From Mesorhizobium plurifarium (lineage in GTDB: Bacteria; Pseudomonadota; Alphaproteobacteria; Rhizobiales; Rhizobiaceae), in NCBI GenBank assembly GCA_000824785.1, contig CCNB01000005.1:1-64000 (forward strand): a stretch of DNA of 64,000 bases, written 5' to 3'. Shown here piece after piece: positions 51,420 to 61,609 of this stretch (position 1 is its first letter; each line of letters starts with the position of its first letter). The notes beneath the pieces were generated by a model that worked only from the letters and a program-made list of their open reading frames with translations, did not search any database and had not been told where the DNA came from. The position numbers and the translations under genes were made by a program.

Positions 51420-52991
51420 TCAAGCAACTTGTTCGGGCGAAGATCTATCGTAGCGCGCCATTAGCTCACGCTTTAAAACCTTGCCGCTAGGATTAGTCGG
51501 CAAGGCATCCAAGAACTCGTAGCGTTTGGGTCGCTTATATGATGCAAGATCGGGGCTACCTCGGACGTGCGCGTCAAGTGTCGCCGCTTCGAGGTTCGGA
51601 TCGGAACGCACAACAAAGGCGGCAACGATTTGGCCCCATTTCTCGTCTGTCAAGCCCACAACCGAGGCCTCCTGCACTCCAGGACAGCGATACAGAATCT
51701 CTTCGACTTCGCGCGGGTAGATGTTCTCGCCGCCTGATATGATCAGGTCGTCAGCGCGTCCGTGGAAATAGTAAAATCCGTCCTCGTCTTGACTGAACAG
51801 GTCGCCGGTGTAGATCCAGCCGGCTTTCAGCTTTTTTTGAGTCTCAAACGGTTTATTCCAGTAACCGGTCATCGCTTGAGGTCCGCGTACTATCAGCTGA
51901 CCGATGGCTCCCTGACTTACCTGTTCATCTGGCGGCACTTCACGGCTGGGATCGTCAGTAATTATGCGGCATTCCGAAATCAACGTGGATTTGCCGCAGG
52001 AGCCAAGCTTGCGTAACGCATCTTCCGGATGCAGCATCAGCGTCAGTGAAGCTTCGGTCATACCGTAACCGTTGAATATGCCAGGGCAGAATTCAGCCAT
52101 GACGCGCTCCATGGTACTTGACGAAATCGCTGCCCCGCCGGTCGTAACAAGCCTCAACGAGGAAACGTCGAATTTGGCGAAATCCGGATGAAATAGCATT
52201 TCCTGGATTTGTGTCGGCACTGCAAAAAGCGTGGTAATGCGCTCCGCGGCGATGGTCCGGAGAGTGCGTTCAGATTCGTAGCGCCCGATCACCACATTGG
52301 TACCGCCTACGAGAAGATGCGGGATGAAGTAGGCTTGCATTCCACCGACATGGTAGAGCGGCGCAATGTGCAGCGCCCTGTCGTCGTGTCGTAACGAGTA
52401 TTCCATCACGCAGTTCATCGCGATGGCAATGTCGTTTGCGTGAGTGTGGATCACACCTTTCGGACGTCCGGTGGTACCCGAGGTGTAGACTAGTGATGAA
52501 ATGGTATCTCCGGTCGGAACCGGGCGGGGCTCACCTCGATCCAGCGAATTCTCGATCAACCCATCGAAATGATGATGTCCCTGTGGGATGTTGCTCGGAT
52601 CATATGCGCAACCGATGTAATCGTGGACCGAATGAACCTGTTCTGCGATTGTAAGCGCGTTGTCAGTCAGGGCTCTGCCGTAGACCAAGATGCGCGCGCC
52701 AGAGTCCTTTAGGATATGGGAAGCCTCCCCTGGCGACAGGCGGAAGTTCATCGGCACGGCCACTGCACCGAGAAACTGACAGGCGAAGAAGGTGGTCACG
52801 GAATTTTCCGAGGTGGAAACATAAAATGCAACCCGATCACCCGGCCGAACGCCAAGATCGGACAGCGCCTGGGCGAAGCGCCGAACTCGACTTAACCACT
52901 CTCTATAGGTCCAGCGACGATCCTCATAGACCAAAGCTGTGTGATCGGGGTACCGGTTCGCGGAAGCTTCAAGGATGCGAGCAATGTGCAT
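51420..52991 (-). CDS. AMP-dependent acyl-CoA synthetase
   Basis: 523 residues. The adenylation motifs are LVYTSGTTGRPKGVIHTH (A3), GYGMTEAS (A5), YTGDL, GRADDLIISGGENIYPREVEE (A8) and the C-terminal NPSGKVLKRE with the catalytic lysine (A10). It activates a carboxylic acid as AMP ester and then as CoA thioester. The start at 52991 gives the standard N-terminus (MHIARILEASANRYPDH). 16 bases separate it from the acyl-CoA dehydrogenase upstream. Medium-chain, aromatic or dicarboxylic substrates are all possible. Confidence 0.92.
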   Translation of the reverse strand: MHIARILEASANRYPDHTALVYEDRRWTYREWLSRVRRFAQALSDLGVRPGDRVAFYVSTSENSVTTFFACQFLGAVAVPMNFRLSPGEASHILKDSGARILVYGRALTDNALTIAEQVHSVHDYIGCAYDPSNIPQGHHHFDGLIENSLDRGEPRPVPTGDTISSLVYTSGTTGRPKGVIHTHANDIAIAMNCVMEYSLRHDDRALHIAPLYHVGGMQAYFIPHLLVGGTNVVIGRYESERTLRTIAAERITTLFAVPTQIQEMLFHPDFAKFDVSSLRLVTTGGAAISSSTMERVMAEFCPGIFNGYGMTEASLTLMLHPEDALRKLGSCGKSTLISECRIITDDPSREVPPDEQVSQGAIGQLIVRGPQAMTGYWNKPFETQKKLKAGWIYTGDLFSQDEDGFYYFHGRADDLIISGGENIYPREVEEILYRCPGVQEASVVGLTDEKWGQIVAAFVVRSDPNLEAATLDAHVRGSPDLASYKRPKRYEFLDALPTNPSGKVLKRELMARYDRSSPEQVA

Positions 52992-53007
52992 AGCGTCTCG
53001 ACCTAGA

Positions 53008-54198
53008 TTAAAGATTGAGCCGGATAGATGGCATCTCTCGCGCTGCGATGAGATACTTGCACATCTCGGAGGTACCACCGACGATCGGCAGCGTACGAGC
53101 ATCACGGTACAATTGTTCGGCTTTGCCGTATTGCCGGGTCACGCCATCACCGCCGAGAATTTGAACCGTGCGATCCGCGCAGAAAACAGCTGTTTCAGTG
53201 GCCACCAGTTTGGCTTGACTAGCCTCACGCATAAGATCTTTCCCGCCTATCCCCGAATCGTACATTTTAGCAGCTCGGTGTGTTAGCAATTCGGCCGCGT
53301 CGATTTTCCAGCTCATCTGGGCGATCATGTCCCAGATCAACTGCTTCTGACCAAGCTTCTGGCCGAAACTGACCCGTGACTGAGCGTGCTGACACGCGAT
53401 TTCGAAGGCGGCGCGCGCCACACCTAGACTGGACCCGCCGAGGATCACCCGTTCGAAATTGAAGGCGCTAAGCATGATATTGAAACCGCCATTCACATCG
53501 CCCAGTAGGTTCTCCTCGGGCACGCGCACTTCATCCATCGCGACTTCGCCGACGATTGATCCGCGTCGCCCCGCGAAGTCGTACAGCCTTGGGAATGTCA
53601 AACCCTTGGCGTGTGCGGGGATCAGAACCGCCGTTAAGCCTTTCTGGGGGGGAACATTGGGATTGGTAACACCCCAAACTATGTAGACGTCCGCCTTCGA
53701 CGCGTTCGAAATGTAGCGTTTAACGCCGGAGATTACCCATTGACCAGCCTCTTCATCGAAGCGGATTCGGGTCTCCATGCCCGCGCTATCCGAGCCAACA
53801 CTGGGCTCGGTCATGCAAATTGATCCTAAGGATCGCCCCTCGAGTATTGGCAGTAGGTAGCGCTCGCGCAGGGACTCTCGGGCAAATCGGTGGATGGGGT
53901 ACGCGCAGGACAACGCGGTGGCAATCGTGGTCTCGAAGGCATAGTTCAGGTAGGCCGCTTCCTCGGAAACGATTACCGCATGGGTAAGACCCGGTTTCGG
54001 CAACGCTCCACGATAGAGATCAGGAAACATTAACTTCAAGTAACCAGCTTGTCCTAATGCGCGAACGATCGCCATTTGTGCGCTGAAATCCTGATCGCGC
54101 TCAATCGAATCGACTTTCGGGGCAAGCTCACATGACATGAAGGTACGAACGTCTGCGCGAAATGCGCGGTCCTCATCCGTCAGAAAGAAATCGCGCAT
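53008..54198 (-). CDS. acyl-CoA dehydrogenase family protein
   Basis: 396 residues. The FAD-binding ICMTEPSVGSDSAGMETR and WVISGVKRYISNA, FERVILGGSSLGVARAAFEIA and QILGGDGVTRQYGKAEQLYRDAR are those of the family. At the place of the usual catalytic glutamate (IYEGT) this protein has IVGGT, with glycine at about 374. Some subfamilies carry their base elsewhere, so it may still dehydrogenate, or it may do different chemistry. First of the minus-strand operon acd-ligase-mmgE-araC. The start ATG is weakly supported by position only. Confidence 0.9.
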   Translation of the reverse strand: MRDFFLTDEDRAFRADVRTFMSCELAPKVDSIERDQDFSAQMAIVRALGQAGYLKLMFPDLYRGALPKPGLTHAVIVSEEAAYLNYAFETTIATALSCAYPIHRFARESLRERYLLPILEGRSLGSICMTEPSVGSDSAGMETRIRFDEEAGQWVISGVKRYISNASKADVYIVWGVTNPNVPPQKGLTAVLIPAHAKGLTFPRLYDFAGRRGSIVGEVAMDEVRVPEENLLGDVNGGFNIMLSAFNFERVILGGSSLGVARAAFEIACQHAQSRVSFGQKLGQKQLIWDMIAQMSWKIDAAELLTHRAAKMYDSGIGGKDLMREASQAKLVATETAVFCADRTVQILGGDGVTRQYGKAEQLYRDARTLPIVGGTSEMCKYLIAAREMPSIRLNL

Positions 54199-54859
54199 TT
54201 CTTACATTCTTAAAGCATGAAACATTGATGGGGCCGGGGCAGCGACATAACGAAGGACTAGGCTTCAGCGCGGCGGCATTACAAGTGAAGTGCGACCAAC
54301 AGGCCCGAATTGCGTCTCGGAGGCATCCGTTAGTCCTGCGCCCTGCGCCAAAAACGCAAGAATTAACCCAACCAACGGCAATATGATGAGAAATATCACC
54401 AGGTCGTTGCAAAGAGTCTCGGAAAGGCGGGTATCAAGCAAGCTTGCCAATTTGCGGATCATCGTTAGCCCGATCGAAATCAAAGTACCTGGCGCCGCCG
54501 CAAGGTTTCTCTCGTCTCGCCACTGACGGCGATCGAAACCGTCAACTAGCAACCGATGAGTGGGCTGGTGGACCGTCACTATGCCTGCCGCTTCATCGGG
54601 CCCTAAACTACCTGTTAAATGACCTAGCGCAGTCGACCCACAATGCATGGGCCGTAAGTTGACGTGTGTCCAACAATCGTTTGGTATAAGGTGATGCCGT
54701 AGTGAGATCGTTCTCCGACTGGGCTCAGGTTCGGGTTCGCACGGGCTGCGCGATATCGTTTTATCATCACTCTATATCAATTCGTTGTTGGACAGGCATC
54801 ATCGGGTTCTCCAGAATGCATCAAATAGCCACGAAGGCATGCGCGAAGGGGAACTGCCA
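54199..54859. other. divergent promoter region of the catabolic module
   Basis: Lies between the two divergent operons. AT-rich near 54760-54785, probably the importer promoter. A minus-strand frame (54265-54648) with a hydrophobic stretch is open but lacks a convincing start. No nod box or nif-type promoter was found. Confidence 0.4.
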
Positions 54860-56443
54860 ATGACCGATAGAACGCATTTTTTGAGTGGGATTGTCGCGCA
54901 GGGCGAAATGTCCCGGCGAGATTTTCTAGGACGTGCGGCCATGCTTGGCGCCGGCGTCGCCTTGGCAAACGGTTTACTGGCGCCTTCGGCGCACGCGGAA
55001 AGCCCTGTCAAAGGCGGGATCCTGAAGGCTGGTATGCAGGGTGGCGCCACCACCGACAGCCTTGATCCCGCGATCTTCGAAAGCCAAGTATCCTATTTCT
55101 TTGGCCGCCAATGGGGCGAACAGCTCGTGCAAATCGACGCCAAGCGTGAACTTCAGCCCGCGCTCGCCGAAGAGTGGGGCTCGTCAAAGGATGCGAAGAT
55201 CTGGACGTTTAAAATCCGCAGGGGCGTTCAGTTTCACAACGGTAAGGAAATGACGCCATCGGACGTCCTCGCCACAATGGAGCGCCATTCGGATGAGAAG
55301 TCGAAGTCAGGCGCACTTGGCATTATGCAGGGCATCGAGAAGATTGCCGTCGACGGCCAGAACGTGGTCTTTACCCTGAAGGAACCCAATGCTGACCTTC
55401 CGTACCTGATGGATGATTACCATCTTCTGATTCAGCCTAACGGAGGCAAGGAAAATCCGACCGAAGGAATCGGTACCGGTCCTTACAAGGTCACTGTCAA
55501 TCAAAGCGGAGTCCGGCTCGGAGGCGAAAAATTCGCCAACTACTGGCGCGATGACCGCGGTTTCGCGGACCAGATCGAGATCATCGTCATCAATGATACA
55601 ACTGCCCGCATGTCGGCGTTACAGGGCGGCCAGGTTCACATGATCAACCGTGTCGAGCCTAAGGTGGTCGAACTTGTCAAGCGCCTCCCGGGGATTACGA
55701 TCCGCAACGTGAGTGGCCATGGCCATTACTTGTTCCTTGCCCACTGCAACACAGCCCCTTTCGACAACAATGACTTGCGGCTCGCGCTGAAACTCGCGGT
55801 CGACCGGGAAGAGCTCGTACAGAAGATCCTGAAGGGCTATGGCTCCGTCGGCAACGACACGCCGATCAACAAGTCCTATCCTCTCTTCACGGAGATGGAG
55901 CAACGCAAGTACGATCCGGACAAGGCCAAGTTCCACTACAAGAAGTCGGGCCATGATGGTACCGTGCTGCTCAGGACCTCCGACGTCGCTTTCCCCGGTG
56001 CCGTCGACGCCGCCCAACTCTACCAGCAGAGCGCCGCCAAGGCCGGAATCAAGATCGAGATCAAGCGCGAACCAGGTGATGGCTACTGGTCTGAAGTATG
56101 GAACAAGCAACCCTTCTGTGCTTCTTATTGGGGGGGGCGTCCAACGCAGGACCAGATGTATTCCACTGCGTACTATTCCAAGGCTCAGTGGAATGATACG
56201 CGCTTCTTCAATGAGAAGTTCGATAAGATGCTCCTCGAGGCACGCGCGGAGCTAAACGCGGAGAAGCGCAAGAAGCTATATGCCGATATGGGTCAGATCG
56301 TTCGTGACGAAGGCGGCGCTATCGTACCCATGTTCAATGACTTTATTGATGCGACGGGACCGCAGGTCGGCGGGTGGTACGAGGATGGAAACCAAGAGAT
56401 GATGGGCGGCTACGCGCTTTCCAAGTGCTGGCTCAAGGCCTGA
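54860..56443 (+). CDS. dipeptide/oligopeptide-type ABC transporter substrate-binding protein, Tat signal
   Basis: 527 residues. The N-terminus has a twin-arginine motif (MSRRDFLGRAAMLGAGVALA) with an AHA-E cleavage site, so it is folded before export to the periplasm. The body is of the SBP_bac_5 type, e.g. EEWGSSKDAKIWTFKIRRGV and QFHNGKEMTPSDVL, binding peptides, opines or other amino compounds. The start at 54860 follows GAAGGGGAA; an earlier frame start adds 25 residues with no signal character. It heads the importer operon. Confidence 0.93.
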   Translation: MTDRTHFLSGIVAQGEMSRRDFLGRAAMLGAGVALANGLLAPSAHAESPVKGGILKAGMQGGATTDSLDPAIFESQVSYFFGRQWGEQLVQIDAKRELQPALAEEWGSSKDAKIWTFKIRRGVQFHNGKEMTPSDVLATMERHSDEKSKSGALGIMQGIEKIAVDGQNVVFTLKEPNADLPYLMDDYHLLIQPNGGKENPTEGIGTGPYKVTVNQSGVRLGGEKFANYWRDDRGFADQIEIIVINDTTARMSALQGGQVHMINRVEPKVVELVKRLPGITIRNVSGHGHYLFLAHCNTAPFDNNDLRLALKLAVDREELVQKILKGYGSVGNDTPINKSYPLFTEMEQRKYDPDKAKFHYKKSGHDGTVLLRTSDVAFPGAVDAAQLYQQSAAKAGIKIEIKREPGDGYWSEVWNKQPFCASYWGGRPTQDQMYSTAYYSKAQWNDTRFFNEKFDKMLLEARAELNAEKRKKLYADMGQIVRDEGGAIVPMFNDFIDATGPQVGGWYEDGNQEMMGGYALSKCWLKA

Positions 56444-56458
56444 ACCACCCGAGTACCT

Positions 56459-57418
56459 ATGTCTTCTTCATTAGTGGTGCTGGTCGCCCAGCGCATTGCG
56501 CTGGGCATCTTGTTGGTGCTTGCCGTTTCGGTCCTGATCTTCGCCGGCACGCAGATCCTGCCCGGCGACGTCGCGCAAGCCATCCTCGGACAATCGGCGA
56601 CCCCGGAGTCGCTGGCCAATCTGCGCGAGCAGCTCGGGCTCAACCAGCCTGCCTATATCCGTTACTTCCACTGGCTGGGTGGCGTGCTGACCGGCGATCT
56701 CGGCACTGCGATGTCGAGCGGACAGGACATCGCGACATCGATCAAGGAACGGCTGTGGAACACGCTGTTCCTGGCCTTCTGGGCGGCCATCGTGGCGATC
56801 CCGCTGGCGATCACGCTTGGGCTGATAGCGGTGCGCTACCGCAATGGCTGGGTCGACAAGCTGATTTCCGGGCTGGCGCTCGCCTCGACCTCTTTCCCCG
56901 AGTTCTTCATCGGCTATCTGCTCGTTTTCTACTTCGCGGTCCAGCACCAGTGTTTCCCCGCCATCTCGACCGTCTATGACGGAATGTCTTTCGGAGAACG
57001 CTTGCAGGCGATCGCGCTGCCGGCGGCGGCACTGACACTGGTGGTGCTCGCCCACATGATGCGCATGACGCGCGCGGCAATCCTCAACGTCATGCAGTCG
57101 GCCTATGTCGAGACCGCGGAACTCAAGGGGCTGTCGGCCTCTGCCGTTATCCGCAAGCATGCTTTCCCGAACGCGATCGCGCCGATCATCAATGTCGTCA
57201 TGCTCAACCTTGCCTATCTGGTGGTCGGCGTCGTGGTGGTCGAGGTGATCTTCGTCTATCCGGGCATGGGGCAATATCTGGTCGACCACGTCACCAAGCG
57301 CGACGTGCCGGTCGTCCAGGCGGTCGGCCTGATCTTCGCCGCCGTCTATATCACCCTCAACATCGTCGCGGACATTGCGGCGATCGTCGCCAATCCGCGA
57401 CTCAGGCATCCGAAATAG
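56459..57418 (+). CDS. ABC transporter permease (DppB/OppB type)
   Basis: 319 residues with six membrane segments, starting with an N-terminal helix and a periplasmic loop (LPGDVAQAILG and LREQLGLNQPAYIRYFHWLG) typical of DppB. The EAA-loop-like HMMRMTRAAILNVMQSAYVETAELKGLSASAVIRKHAFPNA contacts the ATPase. It lies 15 bases after the binding-protein gene. Confidence 0.94.
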   Translation: MSSSLVVLVAQRIALGILLVLAVSVLIFAGTQILPGDVAQAILGQSATPESLANLREQLGLNQPAYIRYFHWLGGVLTGDLGTAMSSGQDIATSIKERLWNTLFLAFWAAIVAIPLAITLGLIAVRYRNGWVDKLISGLALASTSFPEFFIGYLLVFYFAVQHQCFPAISTVYDGMSFGERLQAIALPAAALTLVVLAHMMRMTRAAILNVMQSAYVETAELKGLSASAVIRKHAFPNAIAPIINVVMLNLAYLVVGVVVVEVIFVYPGMGQYLVDHVTKRDVPVVQAVGLIFAAVYITLNIVADIAAIVANPRLRHPK

Positions 57419-57430
57419 GGGGCGGCCGAT

Positions 57431-58255
57431 ATGCGCGCCATCAGACGCATCCCTCTACCATCGCTGACCGGCCTGGTGCTGACCGCGCTGTTCGTGCTGG
57501 CGGCAATCTTCGCGCCTTTGATCGCGCCGCACGGCAACGCCGAGATCGTCGGCGACGTGTGGGAGCCGATGTCGGCCGCGCACTGGCTGGGCACCGACAA
57601 TCTCGGCCGCGATCTGTTGTCGCGCATGATCTACGGCGCCCGCATCACGCTGTTCATCGCGGTGCTGGCGACGGCACTGTCCTTCTCGCTCGGCGCCATT
57701 CTCGGCTTTTCGGCGGCGGTATTCGGCGGCTGGTACGACACGATCCTGTCGCGGCTCGTCGACCTCCTCATGTCGATCCCGACGCTGATCATGGGCCTCG
57801 TCGTGCTTTCGGTGCTGCCGTCGAACCTGGTGACGCTGATCCTGGTCATGGGCATCCTCGACTCGACCCGCGTCTACCGCCTGTCGCGCGCGGTGGCGGT
57901 CGACATCAACGTCATGGACTATGTAGAGGCCGCGAAACTGCGCGGCGAAGGCAGCGGCTGGATCATCTTCCGCGAGATCCTGCCCAATGCGCTTTCGCCG
58001 CTGGTCTCGGAACTCGGCCTGCGCTTCATCTATGCGGTGCTCTTCCTGTCGACACTGTCCTTCCTCGGCCTCGGCGTGCAGCCGCCGGATGCCGACTGGG
58101 GCGGCATGGTGAAGGAGAATAAGGACGGCATCGTGTTCGGCATTCCGGCGGCGCTCATCCCGGCCGCGGCGATCGCGGCACTAGCGATCTCGGTCAATCT
58201 CGTCGCCGACTGGGTGCTCAATCGCACGACCAGCCTGAAGGGAGGACGCGGCTGA
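57431..58255 (+). CDS. ABC transporter permease (DppC/OppC type)
   Basis: 274 residues, six predicted helices. It contains HWLGTDNLGRDLLSRMIYGAR typical of DppC and the EAA motif VEAAKLRGEGSGWIIFREILPNALSPL. The stop overlaps the start of the ATPase gene (TGATG). The permease and ATPase genes use noticeably more G/C-ending codons than the catabolic genes at 49-54 kb. Confidence 0.94.
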   Translation: MRAIRRIPLPSLTGLVLTALFVLAAIFAPLIAPHGNAEIVGDVWEPMSAAHWLGTDNLGRDLLSRMIYGARITLFIAVLATALSFSLGAILGFSAAVFGGWYDTILSRLVDLLMSIPTLIMGLVVLSVLPSNLVTLILVMGILDSTRVYRLSRAVAVDINVMDYVEAAKLRGEGSGWIIFREILPNALSPLVSELGLRFIYAVLFLSTLSFLGLGVQPPDADWGGMVKENKDGIVFGIPAALIPAAAIAALAISVNLVADWVLNRTTSLKGGRG

Positions 58256-59910
58256 TGGTTGACGGCAAAGCAAAGTCCGGCCCTCTCCTTGACATCCGCA
58301 ACCTGCGCATCGAAGCGACGGTCTATCCGCCGGGTGAAGCACCGAGGACCATCACGCTTGTCCACGACGTCTCGCTGACGCTGGAGAAGGGCAAGGTGCT
58401 TGGGCTGATCGGCGAGTCCGGCGCCGGCAAGTCTACGATCGGCCTGTCTTCGATGGGCTATGGCCGCGGCGGCGTACGCATCACCGGAGGCGAGGTCATC
58501 CTCAACGGCCGCGACATACTGAAAGGCGGCAAGGAAGGCCTGCGCAAACTGCGCGGCCGCGACGTCTGTTATGTCGCCCAATCGGCGGCGGCGGCCTTCA
58601 ATCCGGCGCACCGGCTAATGGACCAGGTGGTGGAGGCCACGCTCCTGCACGGCACCGCAACCCGGGCCGAGGCCGTTAAACGCGCCGTCGCCCTGTTCAA
58701 GAAGCTCAGCCTTCCCAATCCCGAAACGATCGGCCAGCGCTTCCCGCACCAGGTCTCCGGTGGCCAGTTGCAGCGCGTGATGACGGCCATGGCGCTGTGC
58801 TCGGAACCGGACCTGATCGTCTTCGACGAGCCGACGACGGCCCTCGACGTGACGACGCAGATCGACGTGCTGTCAGCGATCAAGGATGCCATCCGCGACA
58901 CCCATGTGGCGGCCCTTTACATCACCCATGACCTGGCCGTCGTGGCACAGGTATCCGACGAGATCATGGTGCTGCGCCACGGCCGGCTGGTCGAATGGGG
59001 CGGCACCCGCCAGATCATCAAGGAGCCGCGCCAGGAATACACCAACGCCTTGGTCTCGGTGCGTGAGATCGAACACCAGGAACAGCAGCCGGGCACCACA
59101 CCGATGCTGTCGGTGAAGAACGTGACGGCCGCCTATGGCGGCGGCCACATCAAGGTGCTGAAGAACGTCTCGGTCGACATCTATCCGGGCCAGACGCTGG
59201 CCGTGGTCGGCGAGAGCGGTTCCGGCAAATCGACACTGGCGCGCACTATCACCGGCCTGTTGCCGCCCGAGCAGGGCAGCGTCGTCTTCGACGGCCGCAC
59301 GCTTGCCAACAGGCTGGCCGACCGGCCGAAGGAGGATCTGCGCCAGCTGCAGATGATCTATCAGATGGCCGACGTGGCGATGAACCCGCGCCAGACGGTG
59401 GGCACCATCATCGGCCGGCCGCTGGAGTTCTATTTCGGCATGAAGGGCCGCGAACGCGACAAGCGCGTCGCCGAACTGCTCGACGAAATCGAAATGGGCA
59501 AGGGTTTCATCGATCGCTATCCGGCCGAGCTTTCCGGCGGCCAGAAGCAGCGCGTCTGCATCGCCCGCTCGCTCGCCGCCAAGCCGAAGCTGATCATCTG
59601 CGACGAGGTGACCTCGGCGCTCGATCCGCTGGTCGCCCATGGCATCCTCAAGCTGTTGCTTAATTTGCAGCAGATCGAGAAGGTGGCCTATCTCTTCATC
59701 ACCCACGACCTCGCGACGGTGAAGTCGATCGCCGACTCGATTGCGGTGATGTATCGCGGCGAGGTGGTGCGCTACGGCCCCAAGAGCAAGGTTCTGACGC
59801 CGCCCTTCGACGCCTATACGGACTTGCTCTTGTCCTCCGTGCCGGAAATGGAGATCGGCTGGCTGGAGAAGGCCATCAAGGGACGGCGCATGGAAAGCGC
59901 CGGAAACTGA
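58255..59910 (+). CDS. ABC transporter ATPase, two domains fused (DppD-DppF type)
   Basis: 551 residues with two complete ATP-binding cassettes. The first has GESGAGKST at 53, VSGGQLQRV and LIVFDEPTTALDV; the second has GESGSGKST at about 320, LSGGQKQRV and LIICDEVTSALDP. This fused arrangement occurs in GsiA-like importers. It powers uptake together with the two permeases, and no other ATPase is needed. It ends the operon. Confidence 0.95.
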   Translation: MVDGKAKSGPLLDIRNLRIEATVYPPGEAPRTITLVHDVSLTLEKGKVLGLIGESGAGKSTIGLSSMGYGRGGVRITGGEVILNGRDILKGGKEGLRKLRGRDVCYVAQSAAAAFNPAHRLMDQVVEATLLHGTATRAEAVKRAVALFKKLSLPNPETIGQRFPHQVSGGQLQRVMTAMALCSEPDLIVFDEPTTALDVTTQIDVLSAIKDAIRDTHVAALYITHDLAVVAQVSDEIMVLRHGRLVEWGGTRQIIKEPRQEYTNALVSVREIEHQEQQPGTTPMLSVKNVTAAYGGGHIKVLKNVSVDIYPGQTLAVVGESGSGKSTLARTITGLLPPEQGSVVFDGRTLANRLADRPKEDLRQLQMIYQMADVAMNPRQTVGTIIGRPLEFYFGMKGRERDKRVAELLDEIEMGKGFIDRYPAELSGGQKQRVCIARSLAAKPKLIICDEVTSALDPLVAHGILKLLLNLQQIEKVAYLFITHDLATVKSIADSIAVMYRGEVVRYGPKSKVLTPPFDAYTDLLLSSVPEMEIGWLEKAIKGRRMESAGN

Positions 59911-60193
59911 GAACGACTGTTCCAGCCTGTTGAACCGCAGAGACAAATCGCTCACGCTCTGGGCGATGGCTGTCGATCTGGCAGAGTATCTACACCGGAA
60001 GTGGTGGAGCCTCCCGAGGCCGAAGGGGTGATGTCAGTGAATTTGGGTGTTCCAGTCGGCACCCGGACTAGCAATACTGACCAAAGTGCCCCTGCTTCGC
60101 CTTGCACGCGCCAGCTACTGGACGGTCGGCGCGGTCCATGAGCTGGGATGAGATCTGCGCGGCTGCCCTGAGGAACTGACTGTCGTCAGTTTA
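59911..60193. other. spacer between convergent genes
   Basis: Nothing recognised. It separates the importer operon and the convergent oxidoreductase gene. Confidence 0.4.
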
Positions 60194-61489
60194 CTACGCA
60201 GCCTTGATAATTTCGTAGTCACCGTCAGTGAACCTGGAGGACTTGAATTTGCTCAAATCGAGAGACGGCGCACCATCGACGATCCACTTGCTCATCTGTC
60301 TACCTACGACAGGACCCAGGGCAAAACCGTGACCGCTAAACCCGCACAAAGCGTATACGTTGTCGTAGCCGTGAAGACGGTCGATGATGGGAATGAGGTC
60401 CGGTGTGGTGTCGATCCGTCCGGCCCAGCTGTCCGCCAAAGTCAAGTCGCTGATGTGGGGGAACAGGACACGAAACTCGGCCAGGTTCTGTTTCACCCTG
60501 GCGATGTTCGTGGCAGGCTCCGAGAGCGGACTGTGCTTGCCTTTTCCCGGCAGCAGATCGGTCAAGCTTCGGATAGTGTCACGGCCGAACCCGATGCGTA
60601 GCAAGCCTTTGTTCTGCTTTAGAGCGGGCAGGAAATACCGAAGGTTTGTGAAGGCCTGAAGCGTCAGGTCGTAGTCAGTTCCGGCATTCCGATAGCCGTT
60701 TCCAATGATGAAGGACCCATCGGGCCTGGGTCGGTAGGCCGTAGTCGGCGCCCACATGGCAATTTGAGTGAAAGGGGTGGTGGCCGTCGTGAGGCCCACC
60801 GATGATCGGATGTTCTGCACCGGGAGGTTGTAGCTGAGTTTCGCAAGAAGCCTCTTAGACCCGATACCACTGGCGACGACTATCTTGGCGCATTGATAAG
60901 TGTTCCAAAGCGTGCGGACGCCTGTCACGCGACCGTTGGTTCTCGTAAAGTCAATAACGGCCTCGTCGTTGAAGAACTCGGCACCAGCCGCCTTCGCCGC
61001 TCGGGCTAGCGTGTGCGTCGACAACTTGGGATCGCCGTGTCCGTCGTCTCGCGTGAAGAGCGCGCACCGCCAGCTTCCAGCGAGCTCGGGAAGCTTTTCC
61101 TTGAGCGCTTTCGCATGAAGTATTTCCGACGTCAGCCGATGCGTCTGCGCATCACGATAGCTGGTTTCCACGACCTCTTCGTCTTCGGGGGTTTCAGCAG
61201 GCATGAGGATACCTGCCTTCACGCGCTGGGTGGATTCGAATCCGAATTCATCGGTGATCTCGTCCCAAAGGACCGAAGCCTCGGCTGCCAAAGGGATTTC
61301 AGCCGGGTGGCGGCCTTGCTTCCGAATGAAACCCCACGCGCGGCTTGACTGCTCCCCGGCGACCGGGCCGCGATCGAAAACCGCAACGCGCACGCCTTGG
61401 CGGGCCAGGTAATAGGCGGTCGAACACCCAGCGATGCCCGCCCCGATTATGCCGACGTCGTAAGTCTTGGAAGCGGCGGTTTTCGCCAT
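60194..61489 (-). CDS. DadA-like FAD-dependent amine/amino-acid oxidoreductase
   Basis: 431 residues. The N-terminal FAD motif is DVGIIGAGIAGCSTAYYLARQG, followed by GEQSSRAWGFIRKQGRHP. The C-terminal part has WAGRIDTTPDLIPIID and ALCGFSGHGFALGPVVGR, as in D-amino acid dehydrogenases, dimethylglycine/sarcosine oxidases and related enzymes. It would remove an amino or N-methyl group from the imported compound. It is on the minus strand downstream of the dipeptidase-like gene, 120 bases apart, and could be co-transcribed with it. Confidence 0.9.
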   Translation of the reverse strand: MAKTAASKTYDVGIIGAGIAGCSTAYYLARQGVRVAVFDRGPVAGEQSSRAWGFIRKQGRHPAEIPLAAEASVLWDEITDEFGFESTQRVKAGILMPAETPEDEEVVETSYRDAQTHRLTSEILHAKALKEKLPELAGSWRCALFTRDDGHGDPKLSTHTLARAAKAAGAEFFNDEAVIDFTRTNGRVTGVRTLWNTYQCAKIVVASGIGSKRLLAKLSYNLPVQNIRSSVGLTTATTPFTQIAMWAPTTAYRPRPDGSFIIGNGYRNAGTDYDLTLQAFTNLRYFLPALKQNKGLLRIGFGRDTIRSLTDLLPGKGKHSPLSEPATNIARVKQNLAEFRVLFPHISDLTLADSWAGRIDTTPDLIPIIDRLHGYDNVYALCGFSGHGFALGPVVGRQMSKWIVDGAPSLDLSKFKSSRFTDGDYEIIKAA

Positions 61490-61609
61490 GAACGCGTGGT
61501 CCTCAGTAGCGCTGTCTACTGCGCAGGCTTGCCAGAATCGGGCAGCGCCTCTTTCGATTACCGGCAGAGCGCTCTGTTTGAGCTACTGTCGGCTGTCGGC
61601 TCTAAATGC

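Noticed and set aside
54265..54648. 127-codon minus-strand frame with a hydrophobic stretch
   Set aside because: Lies in the divergent promoter region, has no ribosome binding site and no family match.
54660..54700. Nod-box-like CCAACAATCGTTTGG
   Set aside because: Only the AACAATC core matches; the ATTTTACC half and the left arm are missing.
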